This document shows, in pieces, positions 44,191 through 51,688 of a stretch of DNA of 64,000 nt. Every line of letters begins with the position of its first letter. Position 1 is the first letter of the stretch. The translations under genes were made by a program, and so were the position numbers. This DNA comes from Mycoplana rhizolycopersici (lineage in GTDB: Bacteria; Pseudomonadota; Alphaproteobacteria; Rhizobiales; Rhizobiaceae). The notes under the pieces are model-generated. The model had not been told where the DNA came from. It ran no database searches and saw only the letters and a list, made by a program, of their open reading frames with translations. The stretch covers positions 216,872-280,871 of the forward strand of contig NZ_JABXYK010000008.1 of assembly GCF_013378445.1 (NCBI RefSeq). Direction: 5' to 3'.

Positions 44191-45183
44191 CTATCTGCGG
44201 GTTATGCAGCGGAAGCCGATATGGGTCGTCGCCGCGTTCTCCTCGTGCGCATGCCGCGCGGCCGGCCGATAGCGTCGGCAATAGTTGGGGGCGCACAGGT
44301 GAGAGCCGCCCTTGACCACACGGCGCGCGATCATCACGTCCGGCAGGCGCGGATCACGGCTTTCCTCCACGCCGCCGCCGCGCGGATTGACCGGAACGCA
44401 GCAACTGCTCCCGGCCGGTTCGGGATGGCGGGACGACCAGAAGTCGCTCGTCCATTCCCAGACGTTGCCGATCATGTCGAAGAGCCCGTAGCCGTTGGGC
44501 GGGAAGCTTCCGACCGGTGAGGTGCGCTCGAAACCGTCGGGCTTGAGGTTTTCCGTCGGGAAGATGCCGTGCCAGGTGTTGGCCATGAAGCGTCCGTCAG
44601 GCACCAGTTCGTCGCCCCAGGCGAACTCCGTCCCCTCCAGCCCGCCCTTGGCGGCATATTCCCACTCTGCCTCCGTCGGCAGATCCTTGCCCGCCCACTC
44701 GGCATAGGCCATGGCGTCCAGATAGGACACCTGAATGACGGGATGGTCGTACTTGCCGCGAATATTGCTCTGGCCGCCGAACGGCCGGCGCCAGTTCGCG
44801 CCGAACTTGTAGTGCCACCATTGCGAAGGATCCGGCCCGGTTATCCGCCTCGGCGGATCGAAGATCACCGAGCCCGCCTTGAGCATCTGCGGTGCGGCGC
44901 CGGGATAGTCCTCCGCACTTGCCCGCTTCTCGGCCACGGTGACGTAGCCGGTCGCCTCCACGAAGGCCATGAACTGGCGGTTGGTCACCGGCGCGACATC
45001 GATCCAGAAGCCATCGACGCGAACGGGGTGTGCCGGCGCCTCTTCGGGATAATGGCGGTCGGATCCCATGACGAAGGTGCCGCCTTCGATCCAGACCTGG
45101 CCCGCCGGTGCAATTGCACCGCTTTCGCCCTGCTCTACCTTCTGGCCCGCCACCTGCCCCGACTGGGAGAAGCGCTCGTTCAT
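44191..45183 (-). CDS. Formylglycine-generating enzyme family protein
   Basis: A 330-aa FGE-sulfatase-fold protein. The N-terminal GGTFVMGSDRHYPEEAPAH and the central WEWTSDFW are family signatures. The C-terminal GGSHLCAPNYCRRYRPAAR keeps both active-site cysteines (CxxxxC), and IGFRC ends the domain. This suggests a true copper-dependent FGE that oxidises a sulfatase Cys to formylglycine, rather than an inactive relative such as EgtB-like proteins. No sulfatase gene is in the window, so its client must lie elsewhere. A GGAGG precedes the ATG. Confidence 0.88.
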   Translation of the reverse strand: MNERFSQSGQVAGQKVEQGESGAIAPAGQVWIEGGTFVMGSDRHYPEEAPAHPVRVDGFWIDVAPVTNRQFMAFVEATGYVTVAEKRASAEDYPGAAPQMLKAGSVIFDPPRRITGPDPSQWWHYKFGANWRRPFGGQSNIRGKYDHPVIQVSYLDAMAYAEWAGKDLPTEAEWEYAAKGGLEGTEFAWGDELVPDGRFMANTWHGIFPTENLKPDGFERTSPVGSFPPNGYGLFDMIGNVWEWTSDFWSSRHPEPAGSSCCVPVNPRGGGVEESRDPRLPDVMIARRVVKGGSHLCAPNYCRRYRPAARHAHEENAATTHIGFRCITRR

Positions 45184-45317
45184 TCGCCGTTCCTCCGGCT
45201 GGATACACTGCCGGCAGGGTCGTTCAATCCGCAGGCGAGATCAAGGGGCTACGGCAACTCCCGTCATGTTCACGCCCGCGCAAGAAGCTGCAGCGGTCCG
45301 CACGCATCGGCCGTGCA

Positions 45318-45441
45318 ATCGGCAGCCTGCCTGCAAAGAGGGCGCTCGACCCTTGCGGGGAGCGCCCTCATCCTGTCGGAACGCTTCACGGCTCGGCAAC
45401 GCCGATCCCATGACCCTCCGTTTTGCAGGCAGGCAGCCGAT
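45318..45441. repeat. Structured inverted-repeat element in a 540-bp intergenic gap
   Basis: The outer arms, about 25-28 bp (starting ATCGGCAGCCTGCCTGCAAA at 45318 and its near-complement ending CAGGCAGCCGAT at 45441), flank a 70-bp centre. The centre holds a second hairpin, AGGGCGCTC/GAGCGCCCT (45339-45347 with 45359-45367). The surrounding gap 45184-45722 holds no ORF with protein-like character on either strand. It may be a small MITE-like element or a structured leader RNA. Confidence 0.6.
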
Positions 45442-45722
45442 ATGTGAATATTCGGCGCATGTTTCAAGGGTGCCTGGCGAGGAATCGCGCGGCATGCGTA
45501 GCGGTCCACAGATTAGTCCGACACCTCGCGCGCCGTTCTGCGCGCAAGCAAGCGCCACAAACGACGGTTCGGCGGAACGCAGACCTTGGAACCGTCATCG
45601 CCGTTGCGAAAAAATGCAGACTTTACGTTTCGGCAGGCAGCATACATGGTGCTCTCCCGCTTTCGAAACCACTGCTGCGTGCAAATCGTTCCGCCCCGCC
45701 ACCGCCCGTAAGGAAACCAGTC

Positions 45723-46364
45723 ATGAGCGACAAATTCCTGTTCGACGGCCCTGCCCATTCAGAAACGACCATCCTCCTGGCGCACGGCGCCGGCGCTCCG
45801 ATGGACTCCGCGTCGATGACGGCGACCGCGCAGGCGCTCGCAGGCATCGGCTTTCGCGTCGCGCGCTTCGAATTCGCCTACATGGCTGCAAGGCGCGTTT
45901 CCGGCGAGCGCAAACCGTCGCCGAAGGGCGAGACGCTGAAGCCGGAATACCTGGAGGCCGTCGCCAGCCTGCCGGCATCCGGGCGACTGATCATCGGCGG
46001 CAAGTCGCTGGGGGGACGCGTGGCGAGCATGATCGCGGATGAACTTTACGCAGCGCGAACGATCGCCGGCCTCCTCTGCCTTGGCTACCCGTTCCATCCG
46101 CCGGCCAAGCCGAAACAGCTGCGCACCGCGCATCTGGTCGACCTGAAGACGCCGACGCTGATCTGCCAGGGCACCCGCGACGAGTTCGGCACGCGTGAGG
46201 ACGTCGCGCACTATCGTCTCTCGCCCGCGATCCGGATGCTCTGGCTTGAGGACGGCGATCACGACCTCAAGCCGCGCAAGACGATTTCCGGCTTTTCCGC
46301 TGCCGATCATCTGCAAACGCTGGCGCAGACGGTGAAGGATTGGTCTGAAGGGTTGACGGCTTGA
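45723..46364 (+). CDS. Small alpha/beta-fold hydrolase (COG3571-like)
   Basis: A 213-aa protein with an alpha/beta-hydrolase core. TILLAHGAGAPMDSASM resembles the oxyanion loop, IIGGKSLGGRVASMIADE carries the nucleophile Ser in GKSLGG, LICQGTRDEFG the acid, and WLEDGDHDLKP the His. It has no signal peptide and no lid domain. Close relatives are annotated as predicted hydrolases with unknown substrates. The ATG at 45723 is chosen because the upstream part of the open frame crosses the structured intergenic element. Confidence 0.82.
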   Translation: MSDKFLFDGPAHSETTILLAHGAGAPMDSASMTATAQALAGIGFRVARFEFAYMAARRVSGERKPSPKGETLKPEYLEAVASLPASGRLIIGGKSLGGRVASMIADELYAARTIAGLLCLGYPFHPPAKPKQLRTAHLVDLKTPTLICQGTRDEFGTREDVAHYRLSPAIRMLWLEDGDHDLKPRKTISGFSAADHLQTLAQTVKDWSEGLTA

Positions 46365-46365
46365 G

Positions 46366-46992
46366 CTATGCGTCCGGGCCACGGGCGGACGGATGCAGGA
46401 TCGGGGAATAACCGGCTGCAAGCGCTGCAAGCGTCGACGGCGGCGTCAGCAGGCCGTCGATCACGTCCGGCAGCGGCACCGGGCGATAGCTATCCGGTTG
46501 CCAGAGAAAGGTTTGTCCGCTCCTGATCAGAAGGGCCGATCCGCCGGCCGCCACCATCGCCCCGTCCGGCAGCGCTCCCACCGGACGGCGGAGGGGATGA
46601 AGCCGCTTGCGCCCCTTGTCCAGCCGCTCCGCGTGCAGCGCGGCATCGATTTCCGCCGCACCCGGCGCCGCAACCGCGCGCCCCACGCTCCATGCCTGCC
46701 GGAACGCCAGCGCCGCGTCGCGCCGGCAGAGGAAACAGGGACGATGCCCCGCAGCCAGCGCCGTCGCTTCGTCCAGAAAGAACAGTTCCGTCCAGCTGCG
46801 CCGCGCCATGACCTCGCGCCGGATGCCCTTGTATTCGCAAGCGCAGGTGATCCACGCCTTCGTCGTCCATCGCCGCCGTGTGAGCGAGCGCGTTTCAGGA
46901 TCGTGAAGAATGCCGCGATTGCCGGTGAAGAGGCCGCGCGCCTCGACGGCGACGATGTCTGCGAAGGGGGTTACGCGGTTTTGCAGGGGCAT
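46366..46992 (-). CDS. Conserved hypothetical protein with CxxC
   Basis: A 208-aa soluble protein. It starts MPLQNRVTPFADIVAVEARG; a central segment has HRPCFLCRRDAA (CxxC plus His, a possible metal site) and ITCACEYKGIRREVM. I recognise no named domain. Protein-like composition over the full length and a plausible ribosome site (GAAAGG) support coding. It is convergent with the alpha/beta hydrolase, with two bases between the stops. The longer frame to 47094 is not used because its N-terminus is atypical. Confidence 0.72.
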   Translation of the reverse strand: MPLQNRVTPFADIVAVEARGLFTGNRGILHDPETRSLTRRRWTTKAWITCACEYKGIRREVMARRSWTELFFLDEATALAAGHRPCFLCRRDAALAFRQAWSVGRAVAAPGAAEIDAALHAERLDKGRKRLHPLRRPVGALPDGAMVAAGGSALLIRSGQTFLWQPDSYRPVPLPDVIDGLLTPPSTLAALAAGYSPILHPSARGPDA

Positions 46993-47198
46993 GGAAAGCC
47001 TTTCGAACACGAAAATGCGAAAACTGGACAGTGGAGCCAAGTAAAGCCCGCGGATGCACAGAGATTCAAACATATCGCCGACAGCAGAGCGCACAATGGG
47101 CGGCGTCTCTCTCCCTGCAATGCGCGCTCCGTACTGCTTTCGGCTTGATCGACAGCGATTCCGGCAGGTGTTACCATTGTGGCACTTCCAGCAGGTTT

Positions 47199-47279
47199 AT
47201 GTCCTCGAATGCCATGGCAGGCATGAGAGTGGCCGAAAGCAGAGATCCGTTCTTGATGATTGTTTTGTCATTCAGCTGA
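47199..47279 (+). CDS. Possible 26-residue peptide upstream of the peroxidase gene
   Basis: This short ORF (start MSSNAMAGMRVAESRD, end IVLSFS) lies in the otherwise empty 348-bp gap 46993-47340. It ends 61 bp before the haem peroxidase start and is on the same strand. The ribosome site (AGCAGGTTT) is weak. Two further in-frame Met codons follow. It is listed because a YcaO gene is nearby and short peptides next to YcaO genes can be modification substrates. It has Ser but no Cys or Thr. Coding is uncertain. Confidence 0.2.
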   Translation: MSSNAMAGMRVAESRDPFLMIVLSFS

Positions 47280-47340
47280 TACATGCGCCCCGGGGGATCT
47301 GGATCACGCATGTGCTCCGGGATCAGGGAGGCTGTTCGGC

Positions 47341-48879
47341 ATGGCGGACCGTCACCATCGGCAATCGCCCGCAACGGCCAGGGCCCGCCCTGCCCGCACA
47401 TCGGGGCGTTCGCCCGTTGCCGATAGCATCACAGTCTGCCCCGTATCGCCGGAACATCGGAGCCCGGCGGAGCACTATTCCTATCGCCGATGCTTCGGCA
47501 TGCTGCCCGATCACCTTCATCCCTCGATCGAACACCTTGTCGCTCTGGGCGCCGCCTTCCGCTTCAACGACACCAACCAGGAAGCCGAAACCGACATACC
47601 GGTCGGCTACACTTACCTCTGCCAGTTCGTCTTCCACGACCTGACCCTGATGGTCGTGCCGGCCGCCGGTGCGTCGCCCTTCAACCGCCATTCCGGCCGC
47701 CTCGAACTCGATAGCGTCTTCGGTGAAAGGTCGGCACGCGACGGGCGCGCCGTTGCGCTGCCCGTCGGCAGGACCATCCCGCGCGGCCAGCCTTGCGACC
47801 TGCCGCGCGACGGGACGGGACGTGCGGCGATCTGCGATACCCGCAGCGACGACAACCTGCCGCTGGCGCAGACGCATGTGGCCGTCCTCCGCTTCCATAA
47901 CGCCATCGTGGCCGCCTGCCCCGGCCTGTCGCGGAGCGACGCGCGTGCGCTTGCCGTCGCCCATTTTCAGTCCGTCGTCATCCACGACCTGCTGCCGCGC
48001 CTCATTGATCCGGCGGTGTATGAGGACGTCATGGCCAACGGTCGCTGCGTCGTACACGCCGGGCCGGAAATCGACGGCGATTTTGCAATACCGCTGGAGT
48101 TCGCCGCCGCCTGCGCCCGCTTCGGCCACGCGATGATCCGCAATCTCTACCGCTGCTGGAATGCGGAAAATCCCGGAGCCCGGCTCTATGCCTTCTGGCG
48201 CAACACGTTCAACAGCAGCGACAGGCCGCTGGACGGAACCGGCGATCTGGCCCGCACCCGCCTGTTCGACGACTGGATTGCCGACTGGACCCGCCTGCTT
48301 GGCGATCCGCCGGGACGCTTCGGCCTGCCTCCGTTGCTGGCGTCGCGCATCGACACGGTCTTCGCCCAGCCCCTGTCGCAGATCCCGCATCAGGCACTAC
48401 CACAGCTAGCGGCCAGCAGCCTGCAGCCGTCCTCCAACATCGCCGCGCTTTCGCTGCTGCGTGGCCTCTCGCTGCGCCTGAACAGCGGGCCGGCGGCGGC
48501 GGCGCGAATACTGGCGCGGTTACGGACGCAGGGCCGGCCCTGCTTTCGGCTGCTTACCTCGAAAGAGATGCTTCGCGACGAGCCCGACGAGGCCCGGCGG
48601 CTTCTGACGCTGTCGATAAGAGATGGCGGCGGCACGCTTGCCGAGCACCCGCCGCTCTGGCTCTACATCCTCAAGGAAGCCGCCATCCTGCAAAACGGTA
48701 TGCGCCTCGGGCCGGTCGGCAGTCGCATCGTCATGGAGACGCTGCACGCGGCGATCGAAGCGGCCCGGCCTTCCATCCTTGGCAGCGGCTGGCGCCCCGA
48801 TCCACGCCTCCGCCCGTCCCACCCGGAACGATACAGCTTCCCCGACCTGATCGCATTCGCAGGCCTGTCCACCCGATGA
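47341..48879 (+). CDS. Haem peroxidase of the animal (cyclooxygenase/myeloperoxidase) superfamily
   Basis: A 512-aa protein. The distal His is in QFVFHDLT (His99), the catalytic Arg region in CDTRSDDNLPLAQTHVAVLRFHN (Arg168), and the proximal haem His in ARFGHAMIRNLY (His263). The family's acidic residue after Arg is Asp here. Bacterial members oxidise halides or phenols or act as fatty-acid dioxygenases. No signal peptide is obvious, but the first 45 residues are low-complexity and Arg-rich, so export by an unconventional route is possible. It is followed after 27 bp by a small unknown gene, and a YcaO gene faces it. Confidence 0.85.
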   Translation: MADRHHRQSPATARARPARTSGRSPVADSITVCPVSPEHRSPAEHYSYRRCFGMLPDHLHPSIEHLVALGAAFRFNDTNQEAETDIPVGYTYLCQFVFHDLTLMVVPAAGASPFNRHSGRLELDSVFGERSARDGRAVALPVGRTIPRGQPCDLPRDGTGRAAICDTRSDDNLPLAQTHVAVLRFHNAIVAACPGLSRSDARALAVAHFQSVVIHDLLPRLIDPAVYEDVMANGRCVVHAGPEIDGDFAIPLEFAAACARFGHAMIRNLYRCWNAENPGARLYAFWRNTFNSSDRPLDGTGDLARTRLFDDWIADWTRLLGDPPGRFGLPPLLASRIDTVFAQPLSQIPHQALPQLAASSLQPSSNIAALSLLRGLSLRLNSGPAAAARILARLRTQGRPCFRLLTSKEMLRDEPDEARRLLTLSIRDGGGTLAEHPPLWLYILKEAAILQNGMRLGPVGSRIVMETLHAAIEAARPSILGSGWRPDPRLRPSHPERYSFPDLIAFAGLSTR

Positions 48880-48906
48880 CCAACCGAAAGAGGAAAGGAT
48901 GACGAC

Positions 48907-49344
48907 ATGTCAACGTTCAAGGTGCGCCTAAACGGAAGCGAGTTCGAAGGCGGCAAGCTCGCCGCCAAGGAATACAACCGCCTCTATCCGGACTTCTCCA
49001 GCGGCGCCGTGTCGCCCAGCGAACTTTTCGAGGAATGGATCAAAACCCTCGTCAACACGGCCAATGTGCTCGTCACCTACGGCATCAACGACTGGCCGGT
49101 CACCCTTGACGGTCAGGGCCGGCTGATTGCAACACCGACCACGGGACGCTCGTTCCGCCTCAAGCTGAGATCGGACGACGACAATTTCGGCCTCCGCAAG
49201 GTGGTGATGATTACGCCGTCGCAAAAGCCGGAGCTGAACGAGCAATACCTCTCCGACATCGTCACGCGCATCAAGAATGCCGCCAAGGAGACGGATGCCA
49301 TGGCCTATCTGCTCGGGACCATCCTGCTGCGGCGCTGCAGATGA
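48907..49344 (+). CDS. Hypothetical protein co-transcribed with the haem peroxidase
   Basis: A 145-aa soluble protein starting MSTFKVRLNGSEFEGGKLAAKEYNRLYPDF. The N-terminal half is amphipathic; a later segment (FRLKLRSDDDNFGLRKVVMI) is beta-like and the end is helical with one Cys. I do not recognise the family. It lies 27 bp after the peroxidase gene with an AGAGGAAAGG ribosome site, so the two are very likely one operon. It may be a partner or substrate of the peroxidase or of the YcaO protein encoded convergently; this is inference from position only. Confidence 0.75.
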   Translation: MSTFKVRLNGSEFEGGKLAAKEYNRLYPDFSSGAVSPSELFEEWIKTLVNTANVLVTYGINDWPVTLDGQGRLIATPTTGRSFRLKLRSDDDNFGLRKVVMITPSQKPELNEQYLSDIVTRIKNAAKETDAMAYLLGTILLRRCR

Positions 49345-49428
49345 GGAGGCCTCGCCTGAGATGACGCCGGAAGCCTAAGCGTGTCCCGTCTGCTCCGGCA
49401 GAATGGCTCCAAATAGACGCGACACGCG

Positions 49429-50676
49429 TTAAACAAAGGGCACGTCGTTCAATTCGGCGATCGTCCGGGGGCGGCCGCACCATCCCAGTTGCACCGGCAC
49501 GTCGAACAGGCGGCCGGCCGCAAAGCGGGCGGAAAGCGGCCGAAGCCCCGGCACGATGACGCGGACGACCGGGACGCCGAGACCGGCGCGTGTCATGTCG
49601 ATCATCAGAAGACGCAGGCCCCGATCCCGGCAGAGGCGGACGCACTGCTCCAACGTGGCCGGCATCGGCCCGGCGCCATCGGCGCCGGAAGCCATCGGTC
49701 CGGCCGGCACAAGGTGCGGCATCGCTTCGTAGCTGACCGTGTCGAGCCAGAACTGGAACGGATCCCCCGCTTCCGCCGGCATCGCCCGGCGCAGGTCGAG
49801 CGAATAAAGCGTCTGCATCATTTCCGTCATCGCCGCCGTCGCGGCCCGATGCGGATCGAAGTGCGCAGCAACACCGATCGCGACCGTCCCGCCGTGCTCG
49901 CCTGCGGAAATCGCCGCACGCACGGCGATGCCGAAATCCGGGGTGAGATCCAGGAGATGGCAGGTCCGCCCCCGACCTCCCAGCCAGGCGACGATTGCGG
50001 GCGCCCCCGCCACCCCGTCGAGGGGCACGGCGGGCCGCCTATGCCGGCCATACCACCACAGCGCCGTCGCGTCGCGCTCGACCAGTTCCAGGAAGGCTGA
50101 CACAGCTGCGTCCTCAAGCGTCCGGCCGGCCGCACACCCATTGCTGTCGGCGAAGGCATATGTGCCCGCCGCGCCGGCTTCGCTGTAGCCGATATAGGCC
50201 TGTGCAGCCGTGACATAGGCCCGGTCGGACCCGTCAGGCGAAAAGGCCTCCACCCATTCCACTTCCGCATGCTCGTCGAAGCGTTCCGGCAGCCAATCGT
50301 AACCGCCATGGCGGAGGTTCCAGCTCTCCCGCAACTCGTATTGTTCATCGCTTGCAAGCAGCAGGGATGCCGGATGAACCGCAGCCTTGCCCAGGCTCGC
50401 AAAGGAGGCGCGAACAAGGGGCTCGTCGCCCCAGGCGGCACAGGAGACGAGCTCCGCCGCCTCTCCGGCACAACTCACGCGCGCCTCGTCCGCCGCAAGC
50501 CCGCGCCCGGCAACCAGCCGCCCGCTTTCGGGGCGGGCGGCGTCCGGAAGCCACAGACCGCTTGTCTCGCCCGGCGCGCGCGGCATCCCAATGGTCAAAT
50601 GCACCGGAAACTCCGGCGGATTGATCGGGACGATCTCGAAGAGAGACTGGAGAGCGGTTTCGACGCCTGCATCCAT
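49429..50676 (-). CDS. YcaO-domain protein
   Basis: A 415-aa protein of the YcaO superfamily, which activates peptide amide bonds with ATP to form azolines, thioamides or amidines. Signature stretches are present: SNGCAAGRTLEDAAVSAFLELVERDATALWWY, GVAAHFDPHRAATAAMTEMMQ, and the C-terminal RVIVPGLRPLSARFAAGRLFDVP. The C-terminus ends NDVPFV and lacks the PxPxP of azoline-forming cyclodehydratases. No TfuA or ThiF/E1-like partner is nearby. The ATG at 50676 or a GTG two codons earlier can be the start. It lies 23 bp downstream of the binding-protein gene on the same strand, so the two are likely one operon. Confidence 0.87.
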   Translation of the reverse strand: MDAGVETALQSLFEIVPINPPEFPVHLTIGMPRAPGETSGLWLPDAARPESGRLVAGRGLAADEARVSCAGEAAELVSCAAWGDEPLVRASFASLGKAAVHPASLLLASDEQYELRESWNLRHGGYDWLPERFDEHAEVEWVEAFSPDGSDRAYVTAAQAYIGYSEAGAAGTYAFADSNGCAAGRTLEDAAVSAFLELVERDATALWWYGRHRRPAVPLDGVAGAPAIVAWLGGRGRTCHLLDLTPDFGIAVRAAISAGEHGGTVAIGVAAHFDPHRAATAAMTEMMQTLYSLDLRRAMPAEAGDPFQFWLDTVSYEAMPHLVPAGPMASGADGAGPMPATLEQCVRLCRDRGLRLLMIDMTRAGLGVPVVRVIVPGLRPLSARFAAGRLFDVPVQLGWCGRPRTIAELNDVPFV

Positions 50677-50699
50677 GGCCACCCCGCTCCGATCGTTCG

Positions 50700-51479
50700 C
50701 TATTGCCCGTAGATATCGAAGGAGAAGTACCTGTCCGTGATTTTCTTGTACTTTCCATTGGCGCGGATCGCCTTGATCGCCGCGTTCAGCTTCTCCCGCA
50801 GCGCGTCGTCGCCCTTGCGCAGGCCCAGGCCCGCACCCTCACCCAGGAGATCCGGATCATCGGGCACGTCGCCCTTGAACTCGCAGCAACTCCCGGGTTC
50901 GGATTCGAGGAAGGCATCGAGGCCGATCGCCTCTGCCTGCAGCGCGTCGATGCGACCGGAAACGAGATCCTGCTGCGCCTCGTCCTGGGTCTGGTAGATC
51001 TTGATCTCGGCGACGCTGTCGGCAAAGTGCTTGTGGACGTAGTCCTCATGCGTCGTCGCAGCCTGCACGCCGAGAACGAGGCCTTTGAGACCGGCGGCGG
51101 TCGCCTCCATCTGCCGGTTCTTCGGGCCGACGATGCGAACGGGGGAGCGATAGTAGGGTTCGGAAAAGTCGATGAGCTTCTTGCGGTCCTCGGTGATGGA
51201 CATGGAGGCGGCGATGATGTCGATCTTGCCCGTCGTCAACGCGGGAATGATGCCGTCCCAGGCGACCGGCGTCAGGACGCAATCGATCTTCGCCTCGGCG
51301 CAAAGCGCTTCCATGAACTCGATTTCCCAGCCGCCCCATTTGCCGCTGGCATCCGACGAGGCAAACGGAGGATAAGGCTCGGCGGCAATTCCGACCTTGA
51401 CCGTCTGCGCCAGCGCGGTCGCCGTGCAGAGCAACCAAAGCGACATCATGAAGGCGATCGTCTTGCTGAACGCTCTCAT
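50700..51479 (-). CDS. Amino-acid-type ABC substrate-binding protein (family 3)
   Basis: A 259-aa periplasmic protein with a signal peptide (TIAFMMSLWLLCTATALAQ) and the family 3 binding fold: VKVGIAAEPYPPFASSDASGKWGGWEIEF, TGKIDIIAASMSITEDRKKLIDFSEPYY, and LGVQAATTHEDYVHKHF. The set resembles lysine/arginine/ornithine- or polar-amino-acid-binding proteins. GGAGGG precedes the ATG at 51479. No permease or ATPase gene is adjacent, so it is an orphan binding protein that may work with a remote transporter or as a sensor. It is in line with the YcaO gene. Confidence 0.9.
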   Translation of the reverse strand: MRAFSKTIAFMMSLWLLCTATALAQTVKVGIAAEPYPPFASSDASGKWGGWEIEFMEALCAEAKIDCVLTPVAWDGIIPALTTGKIDIIAASMSITEDRKKLIDFSEPYYRSPVRIVGPKNRQMEATAAGLKGLVLGVQAATTHEDYVHKHFADSVAEIKIYQTQDEAQQDLVSGRIDALQAEAIGLDAFLESEPGSCCEFKGDVPDDPDLLGEGAGLGLRKGDDALREKLNAAIKAIRANGKYKKITDRYFSFDIYGQ

Positions 51480-51688
51480 CACACCCTCCAAACGGCAGGT
51501 ACAGTTCTCTGTAGGTCGATCGGCGGCGCATGGCGGCAAAGGGCGAAACGCAGCAGACTGGCGCCGATACTCTCCTAGACGCGCCATCACCCCATAAAAT
51601 TCTAGGGAACCATTTCCTGCACTTTTGCCGCTTATACCAAGTCTCGATCTTAGGAACCGATAGCACCGGCTCGATCGGGCTTTCTGGC

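Noticed and set aside
45068..46042. A 324-codon plus-strand frame and several others across the 45.2-45.7 kb gap
   Set aside because: They cross the structured inverted repeat and overlap better genes; their translations lack protein-like character.
47341..51479. A complete azoline-forming RiPP cluster
   Set aside because: No convincing precursor peptide, ThiF/E1-like partner or dehydrogenase is present, and the YcaO C-terminus lacks PxPxP; kept only as a hypothesis.
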